Origin: Puccinellia tenuiflora | Taxonomy: Eukaryota > Streptophyta > Magnoliopsida > Poales > Poaceae | DNA length: 64,000 nt | Assembly (NCBI GenBank): GCA_012064385.1 | Contig: QRDG01001519.1 | Span: 1 to 64,000 of the forward strand | Direction of reading: 5' to 3' | Shown here: one piece after another, positions 57,093 to 64,000 of the stretch | Layout: every line of letters begins with the position of its first letter | Numbering within the stretch: position 1 is the first letter of the stretch | Made by a program: the position numbers and the translations under genes | Notes under the pieces: generated by a model | Seen by the model: only the letters and a program-made list of their open reading frames with translations | Databases searched by the model: none | Told to the model about the DNA's origin: nothing

Positions 57093-59537
57093 GTTTCATA
57101 TTTTTCTCTTGATGCTCTCTTTTGCATTTCAATTCTTATTCCTATGTGAGCATCATTAAAACTATCATGCCTAGCTATATGGCTATAAAGAAAGCGCTTT
57201 ACGGGAGGCAACCCGGTTGTTTTTATTTTTGATTTTCTTTGTATCCTCTTGCTGTAACAAGAGATTTATTTTTTAGTTTTGTTTCTGGAATTTTTAATAA
57301 TGTGCCAAGTTTTACCCATTTTGGATTGAAAAAGTTGCTTATTGGATTCGGAGATTTTATTCCAGCACGAATCTGTGCACGGTATGATTTTTCACTCCTA
57401 TTTTGTAACTCCGAATGAGCTGATATTTTAACTGTAGTTGAAACTTTTCATTCTATATAAGCATGAATTGTTTCAGAATTTTTAGACATATTTAAGTAGG
57501 GTAGAAAAATGCGTTTTTCTGCTGCTATTTTTCTGGACAGATTTTGTCCCATTTTGTTTGATGCATTCTTTGAACTTTTATTGAATCTTTTTGATCAAAT
57601 TGAGTTTATAAGTAGGCATACAACATTATACACTTTCTGGACATTCATATGATTTTTTTTAAAGGATTTTATGCAGTAAGCAATTCATTTGTCTATCACT
57701 ACTAATGTCACCCCACAGAAAAGAAATGGGAGAAACGGTGTTTTGAAGTTTTTTCACAGGGATTAGAGGAGATGCACCAAGAGCTATCCAAGGATGGTGA
57801 AGACCATTGGGTATGTGAAGAAAACCCCACTGGACCAACACACTCTCGGTTTGCACACGTCTAACTTCTGTTTTTCGATCAATGCACTTTATCGCATAAA
57901 CTTAGGGCGTCTTTTATTTGCTTTTTATTTCAGTTTGATTTTTTGTTCGTCTTGAGACCACCATTATCATTTATACATGAGAGTGCTACTGGAAATGTGG
58001 GCTGAATTAAGTTGTATGCTATTAAAAAGATTGGGAAAGGGATGTTTGAGTTGATTCAAAAAGATACATATAGTTGCATGAATCATGTGCTTTTAATGAG
58101 TATTAATTTGCAAGTGTTTTATCAAGAGCTATCTTTTATTCATGTTTTGATGCTGAATGTTACTTTACTTTGTTTAACATGGATTGGTTAGTTCTATGGA
58201 CACTTGTGCATGCATTTAGACGGTCAACTTTCTCCCTTTTGCTAGCCCAAAAATTCCAACAAGCAAAAAAACTTGTTGTCCAACACCTTCAACCAAAGTT
58301 TTTCCAGTGAGTCCACCATATCTACCTATTAGCTTTATGCTATTCTGAGTATGTTTATCATGTTATTTTATATTATCTATACATCTAAATTAAAATGCTT
58401 ATGTTATTGATTGTCATGGGAAAAGTTGGTTAAAAAGCTCTCACGAATTTGATGCACACTTTACTTTTATTGCACTTAATAAACATGAACCATTGTGATT
58501 AAAATTATGAAGCTGTGAGCTTGACAAGAGTCTTGGTTGGGGGTTAGCCCATATGTGCTGTCACATGGCAAGCTTTCAACATGTTCTTAATTATATTTAG
58601 TTGATATCATGTACTTTTGTTTATGGATGCCTATCATAGTGACAAATAAATGTGGAAACTAAGTAAGTTTAAGTAGTTTGTACAAATGGCTAGAGAGACA
58701 CCTGGGCCGCTAATCTAAGCCATGCATCATTCATGGTGGAAATTTACTTACATGCTATTGTGAACCTTCAGTGATGCACCTCATAATAAAAAGCTATATC
58801 AATAGTAAATAAAAAGGGTGTTGAGATTGTTCATTATGTTTGTTTGTCTTGTCATTTTGACATGGGCTTGTTCCATGTCCTGGGACAAGAGGTACCCCAG
58901 TTGACCCTCTTGATGACGCTATTTTTACAATGACTTTAACTTGAACTTGCTTGGTAGCCCAAATTGAGTAACACCATGGTGTAGGTACTCGTATTCACGG
59001 GGCATGAAGCTTTCAACCCATACTTTGTCAAGCACGCTACTCATATTTGCTTTCACTTTAAACTTTAACCATTCAAGATGTTATGATGGGGGTAATGAGA
59101 GCTTGACACCAATGAATACCACATTGCAAACATTAACTTAAGTAGAAGCATTTGGAAGTTAGATGAAACTTATTCATGTTTTACCTCTACTCATTTATAT
59201 ATCTTTCCAAAGTGTCCACCTTTTATATTCAGATTTACAAGAGTACTCTATGACCATCATAGGATGTTTTTACTTTTCATTATGCATACATTTGGTCCAT
59301 AGTACTTTATTCTACGTTGCACTTTGTGAATTATCATTGAACATCCTTACATTGAATATTTAATATCACTTCATAATCTATCTTGCATATTGCTACTCCT
59401 TTGAAGAATGAATCATTTGACTCTATGTAGCAATAGTAATCATCTTTGATATCCATTGATAGTATTAAAATGCAAAGTCCGTGTTGGTTTTATCACCTTT
59501 ATACTCGAGGACGAGTATAGGTTAAGCTTGGGGATGC
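57093..59537 (+). other. Non-coding internal region of the non-autonomous element
   Basis: 2.4 kb of AT-rich sequence without domain-bearing ORFs; short ORFs at 57659-57856 and 59163-59363 are not supported. Right before the 3' LTR stand the CTCGAGGACGAGTA motif and AAGCTTGGGGATGC (59505-59537), the likely polypurine-tract region. Confidence 0.7.
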
Positions 59538-59721
59538 TGATGCATGTAAAATGCATACATGAACTTTGAATTATAATACTCATATTTCAATCATATTTGC
59601 ATCATATAAGGGTTATATCATTGTTTTATAAGGATTTTGGGAAGATTTCACAGTTTTCCTATTTTTCTGGAATTAACCCTGCACTGGCAGAAACCCTATT
59701 TTCTATATTTTGATGTTTCAG

Positions 59722-60177
59722 TGACGTGGGTACACCTTTCGGGTGTGCCACCATGGACCACCCTGGTGCGGAAGAGAATAAAAGGCCCATCTGTGATCAG
59801 GCCCAGGAAGGAGGCCCCGAAGGAAAGATTCAGAGATATTAGGTCGGCAGGCCCAGATGTAAACCTAGTCGGTAACGGACCCGAGACCCAGTCCCACTAT
59901 TTAAGGACTGGGAGGGCCGCCGACCTAGGGTACGTTCATACTCACCGCCAGAAACCCTAGCAAGATCGAATCTCGCGATCTTGCCATTGTAACCCATCTG
60001 TAAGCTCATCATCATCAATACCAGACAAGCAGGACGTAGGGCTTTTACCTTCGGGGGCCTGAACCTGGGTAAACCTCTCTTGTCAGCCGACGAATCCACC
60101 AGTACCACCATCTTCTTCTCCTATTCTCTCAACCCGAGGATGTCATCCGAGGGATTTGGCGTGGTAACCCCACGTCA
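59722..60177 (+). repeat. 5' LTR of a Tat-type gypsy element (456 bp)
   Basis: It begins TGACGTGGG and ends CCCCACGTCA, inverted termini of nine bases. It contains CCACTATTTAAGGACTGGGAGGG (TATA region), ACCAGACAAGCAGGACGTAGGG and CCTGAACCTGGGTAAAC. It lies inside the 3' LTR of the preceding element; the presumed 5-bp target copy is TTCAG at 59717-59721. Confidence 0.9.
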
Positions 60178-60179
60178 AT

Positions 60180-60197
60180 TGGCGCCGTCTGTGGGAA
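60180..60197 (+). promoter_or_regulatory. Primer-binding site of the Tat-type element
   Basis: TGGCGCCGTCTGTGGGAA follows the LTR after two bases. This form is the standard start of the internal region in Tat-lineage gypsy elements of grasses. Confidence 0.85.
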
Positions 60198-62820
60198 AGA
60201 CTGGTGCTGGATCTACGGATTCGGCGGCTTCATCAGCGACCATCGGCGACTCGCCGGATCTGCAACAGCCGATCTACTTCGGCTCCCTGGGTTTTCACCC
60301 GCACTCGCCGGTCGTGCAATCGGCCTTCGAGGACCTACAAGCTGGCGTGGAGACGAGCTTTGGCAAGCTGCGCTTCTACGTCAACAAGTGGGGCACGCTC
60401 CGTCTCACGGACGCACCTCCTTCCGCATCGGAGGAACCCGCCGCTTCATCGACTTCATCGGCGGAAGTCGCAACTTCATCGACTGCATCGGTGGACATCC
60501 TGTTACCCCGCGCGGATCTCGCGGAGGGAACGCTCGACGAACCTGCATCGCCTTTGGCCGCAGCATCGCGATCTACATCGCCAACCGTCAACTTCGTGCG
60601 CACGACCGAGACGCCGGTCGCGCCATACATCTCATCTACCCCGTCAAGCCCTGCGTACTCCACCGGCGGAGCCTCGGCATCCTTCGAGTCCGCCTTCAAC
60701 GACGACTCCGACGATCAGATGCCGTATCTCTCGCCGATCGAGGTATACATGACGGTGCCTGCAGGAGGAGGAGCATCAGGACCCGGGGAAACGGCCGCGG
60801 CAGGAGCCGCAGCCGCCGCCGCCGCCGCAAGGACGGCAGCCACCAACACGGAGGTCGAAGTAAATGCTCCACCTAACAGGGGCGGCCAGCCGAACTACCC
60901 ATACGTCGTCACCCTGCAGAACGGGCGGACGCAGCTCCACATCAACCAGGCTATGGGCGAAAAAGCAATCAAGGCTGTGGCAGATGGCCAACCGGCAGCC
61001 GACGCGACACCAGAAGATCTGGCGTGCTACCAGTACCTGCTGTGGCAAGAAAGCCTCAAGCTGGAAGCCGCGAAGGCGGAGCTGGCAGAGCGCAGAAGGC
61101 AGGCCAGCATATCGAGTGCGCGGCGGGCAGGTCTGTCCGTCCAATCTTCAGGGCGATCCCGCGACCCCCAAGCACAGCCTCGGTACTTGCGGATACCAGA
61201 GGCAGATCGGAACAACGTCACCCGTAATTTGGAGGCGTCCTTCATGTCTGTGGACGAGCAGGGAATCCCTATCCCCAAGACTGCTTCCGGTGTCCTAATG
61301 TCGGTGGCCACATACCTGCAGGCTACACAGCCGCCAGAAAGCGATCCGCGGGCAGCCCTGCATCGCCAACAAATCAAGTTCCTCAGTACAATGGGGACGA
61401 CATTGATACCTGAAGAGCCACAACCAGTTGCAACCGCAGCAGCTGGCAACAACACGGTCAATCGCCGCCAGCCGAGTCCGCGGCGGGAAACAAGAACTCG
61501 AGAAGCGGGCGACCGTACCCAAGATCGAGAAAACCGCGTCACACGTGGCAACAATGAGTGAGCAGCTCCAGAAGAAGACAATCGCGTTACCCGCGACCGG
61601 CGAAACCGCGGTAATCGCGGGCACGAGGGACGCTACCAACTCACCGAGGGCGAAGATGCGCGCAATGCCATCACACATAACAAGGTCACCAGGAACTGCT
61701 CCAGGCGAGCAGTTCAAGAGGAAGAAAGCAACAGCTCGTCGTCCGATGACGACTTCGAGCCCTGCGGCGCACTATGCTTCAGTCGACGCATCCGGGAGAC
61801 CAGAATGCCGAAAGGATTCAGGCTAACCTCGGAAACCCTGAAGTATGATGGCTTGCAAGAACCGTCCGCCTGGCTGGAGGACTACCTGACGGCGGTAACC
61901 TGCCAAAGAGGATCGACGTCTACTGCCATGCAGTACATACAACTCATGCTCTCGGGATCGGCTCGAGCCTGGCTTAAGAGCCTACCGAGAGGCGCATACA
62001 CCTGCTGGGAAGACTTCAAAAGGACTTCGTCCGCAACTTCATCGGCATGTATAAGAGACCCGCCTCATTCGAGGAACTACGAGCCTGCAAGCAGCATGAA
62101 GATGAGACGTTGCGCGAGTACATCCAGCATTGGACTCTCCTCCGCAACGCGACGGAGAAGATATCGGAAGACAACGCCATATACGCGTTCACCTGATGAG
62201 TCTATCGGGTCGAGCTCCGGGAGACTTTTGGTCGAGTGAAGCCCAAAACCATCGCCCACCTCATGCAGATAGCCAATGAGTGGGCAGATGGCGAAGATTC
62301 CATACGCAACGAGCGCGCCGGCACACCTGGCGTCAACGGCGATCAAGGTTCTTGGAGTCGCCGTAACAGCGACCGCCGTCGCAAGAGGAAGTCGCGCGTC
62401 TACGAGGACACGGAGGGCATGGAACTCGTGGCGGCAGGCTTTACTGATAGCCGCGAGCAAAGAAACCGTGACGATAGTCGCTATGAGCGCGATAGTCGAA
62501 CAACCGGTTACAAAAGCAGCAAGGAAGTCAAGCGCGAAAGGCAGCCGCGAGAGTCGCGAGGTGGTCGAGCTCCACGGCCTCCTCCAACGCTCCATGACGC
62601 GTGCCGATTCCACATGTTCAGGGATGAGAATGGTGTTCTCACGTCCAAGCACCTCCTCAAGGACTGCGAAAAGTTTCAAGACCTCCATGCGCAGTATGCA
62701 CGGCTCCTTTTGCAGCAACAACAGCAAGCACAGGTGGCACCGGGGGCATTGGCTCTGGGAGCGCCGCACGCTCCACCATTGCCTCCGGGACATATGGAGG
62801 TAGCTATCCAGCTCCAACCA
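60182..62820 (+). pseudogene. Gag of the Tat-type gypsy element, several breaks
   Basis: The frame is open from the LTR through 61558, then meets a TGA at 61559-61561 and continues in the same frame to about 62020. A frameshift in an A run near 62020 and tandem TGA TGA at 62194-62199 follow. The N-terminal part is Ser/Ala/Thr-rich with an Ala run (about 60805-60830). The gag core is visible (LKYDGLQEPSAWLEDYL, MQYIQLMLSGSARAWLKSLP, and in the shifted frame FIGMYKRPASFEELRACKQ). A C-terminal zinc-finger-like stretch (CRFHMFRDENGVLTSKHLLKDC, near 62600-62670) precedes a Gln-rich linker. The copy is non-functional. Start codon of the original gag is uncertain because the open frame enters the LTR. 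Confidence 0.85.
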
Positions 62821-64000
62821 CACGTCGAGGAATCTCAGGCAGGTGAAGATGCTTACCCAAAGCCCGTGGGTCGCATGTTCATGATCCAGAAAGGACGTCC
62901 CTCAAATCGGGACCAAAAGCTCATAACAAGGCAGGTCCACCTTGCCGTCAAATCACCACCCGCGGTACCAGAGTACCTCGACTGGTCACAGGCCAGCATA
63001 ACATTCTCCAGGGACGATCATCCACCTCGAGTCCCGCGGCCGGGCCACGCAGCCCTCGTTTTGGATGCGCAGATAGGAGGCTTCGCTATGAGCCGTGTGT
63101 TCATGGATGGTGGCAGCGGAATCAATATCATGTTCGCTGACACGCTGCGCGGAATGAACATACTGACGACAAGCCTGGCGCCCTCCGTCAACACCTTCCA
63201 CGGCATAGTACCAGGGAGACCAGTCTATCCCTTGGGAACAATCTCACTCGATGTGATCTTCGGCGAGCCAGCTAACTTCCGGAAGGAGAGGATAGAGTTC
63301 GAGGTGGTTGACTGGAAGTCGCAGTACCATGTCATCCTGGGGAGACCAGCGTTCGCACGGTTCACGGCGGTGCCGCACTATGCCTATCTGAAGCTGAAGA
63401 TGCCGGGGCCCTACGGGACAATCACCGTCAACGGAAACTTCGAGCGATCCGACAAGTGCGATAACAAGTTCAACACGATCTCTGAGTCATTCGGGGCGCA
63501 GGAGCAGCTCCAGGATTGGCACTCACCAACGACCGCACCCTCTTTCCCGAGGGCAAACAATCAGCGTCAGGCTCTGCCTTTAATGCGACAAACGACACAA
63601 GGGAGCATCAGGTGCACCCGACGGATCCTAAGAAGACGGTCCTCGTATCAACGAGCTTGCCTTCCACATAGGAAGGCGCGCTCGTTGAGTTCCTATGTGA
63701 GAACTGGGAGATTTTCGCCTGGTGTCCAGCCGACATGCCAGGCATACCCAGGGAATTCGCCGAGCACGCCCTCCAGATCCTGCCCAATGCGAGGCCCGTC
63801 AAGCAAACGATGCGCCGCTTTGCGGAGCCGAAGCGCCTCGCCATTGGGCAAGAAATCGATAGGCTCCTGGCAGCCAACTTCATCCGGGAGATCAAGAAGT
63901 CTGACTGGGTCGCAAACCCAGTCCTGGTGCCAAAGAAGAACACAGACATACTACGCATGTGTGTCGACTTCACTTCGTTAAACAAGTGTTGTCCAAAAGA
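62821..64000 (+). pseudogene. Protease and start of reverse transcriptase, Tat-type gypsy (incomplete)
   Basis: The frame to about 63510 carries the Tat-lineage aspartic protease with FMDGGSGIN (about 63101-63127) and downstream VILGRPAFARF. A shift of frame near 63515 is followed, in another frame, by ISESFG-type linker sequence, a TAG at 63669-63671 and then the reverse transcriptase start. Recognisable there are ENWEIFAW, PGIPREFAEHAL, AEPKRLAIGQEI, ANFIREI and VDFTSLNK. The rest of pol and the 3' LTR lie beyond the window. The polyprotein is disabled in this copy. Confidence 0.88.

Larger units (their letters stand above)
53956..59721 (+). mobile_element. Non-autonomous Athila-like LTR element (large, no pol)
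   Basis: The 5' LTR (53956-55511) and the start of the 3' LTR (59538-59721) both begin TGATGCATGTAAAATGCATA. Over the 184 comparable bases they differ only by a one-base deletion. A primer-binding site and a single interrupted ORF follow the 5' LTR. The remaining about 2.4 kb is non-coding and ends with CTCGAGGACGAGTATAGG and AAGCTTGGGGATGC. No protease, reverse transcriptase or integrase is present, so the element depends on others. Its 3' LTR is cut by the Tat-type element at 59722. The 5-bp target at 53951-53955 (CTACC) cannot be checked within the window. Confidence 0.85.

Noticed and set aside
60204..62823. Alternative-frame ORFs (60204-60752, 60388-60876, 61027-61581, 62077-62823, 62276-62803)
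   Set aside because: They overlap the recognisable gag frame in other frames or antisense and carry no domains.

Overview
The window is plant nuclear DNA. Its repeats point strongly to a Triticeae grass (wheat, Aegilops, rye or barley group): Angela/BARE-type copia LTRs ending in a GCCTCTAGGGCAT...CAACA signature, Athila-like gypsy LTRs starting TGATACGTC / TGATGCATG, Stowaway MITEs with CTCCCTCCGTTCC ends, a CACTA element with CACTACTAGG ends, and LINE tails of the kind common in wheat. There are only three host genes, all on the + strand, each split by introns and separated by nested transposons. No bacterial-type operons, rRNA, tRNA or CRISPR arrays are visible.

Layout. 1-8.7 kb: nested retroelements (copia LTR end, Harbinger-like remnant, solo gypsy LTR, Athila-like 3' half with its LTR, truncated copia pol, another solo copia-type LTR). 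8.7-15.7 kb: MITEs, then a mitochondrial carrier gene of the BRITTLE1-like adenine-nucleotide transporter type (4 exons, 418 aa by my splicing). 15.8-21.5 kb: DNA-transposon-rich spacer with a Stowaway, a Mutator-like element with a 9-bp target duplication, a GTGTTTGG-type MITE, a large foldback element carrying a GGTAACT minisatellite, and LINE remnants. 22.5-30.5 kb: a calmodulin-binding transcription activator (CAMTA) gene (12 exons, 1072 aa by my splicing). 31.6-37.4 kb: one full-length, very young Ty3/gypsy chromovirus-type element (351-bp LTRs with about two mismatches, GCACT target duplication) with broken gag and pol. 37.5-38.2 kb: a retroposon with an 18-bp target duplication. 38.5-43.7 kb: a TMEM135-like membrane protein gene (8 exons, 480 aa). 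44.2-64.0 kb: a dense nest. It holds a solo LTR broken by two further solo LTRs and a LINE, an inverted Athila-like gag/LTR remnant broken by a CACTA element, a non-autonomous gypsy-type element with a single acidic ORF, and, inside its 3' LTR, the 5' part of a Tat-type gypsy element that runs off the window.

The three genes are not an obvious functional module: one moves nucleotides across an organelle membrane, one couples Ca2+/calmodulin to transcription, and one is a membrane protein of the TMEM135 family. The main story is the insertion history. Exact target-site duplications (CATAT, TGCAT, AAACC, ATTGG, GCACT, ATC, ATCTGGAAA, TTA, TA) let many insertions be delimited to the base. They show repeated solo-LTR formation next to genes. 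Most premature stops in the retroelement ORFs look like single transitions, mainly at probable CAG codons.
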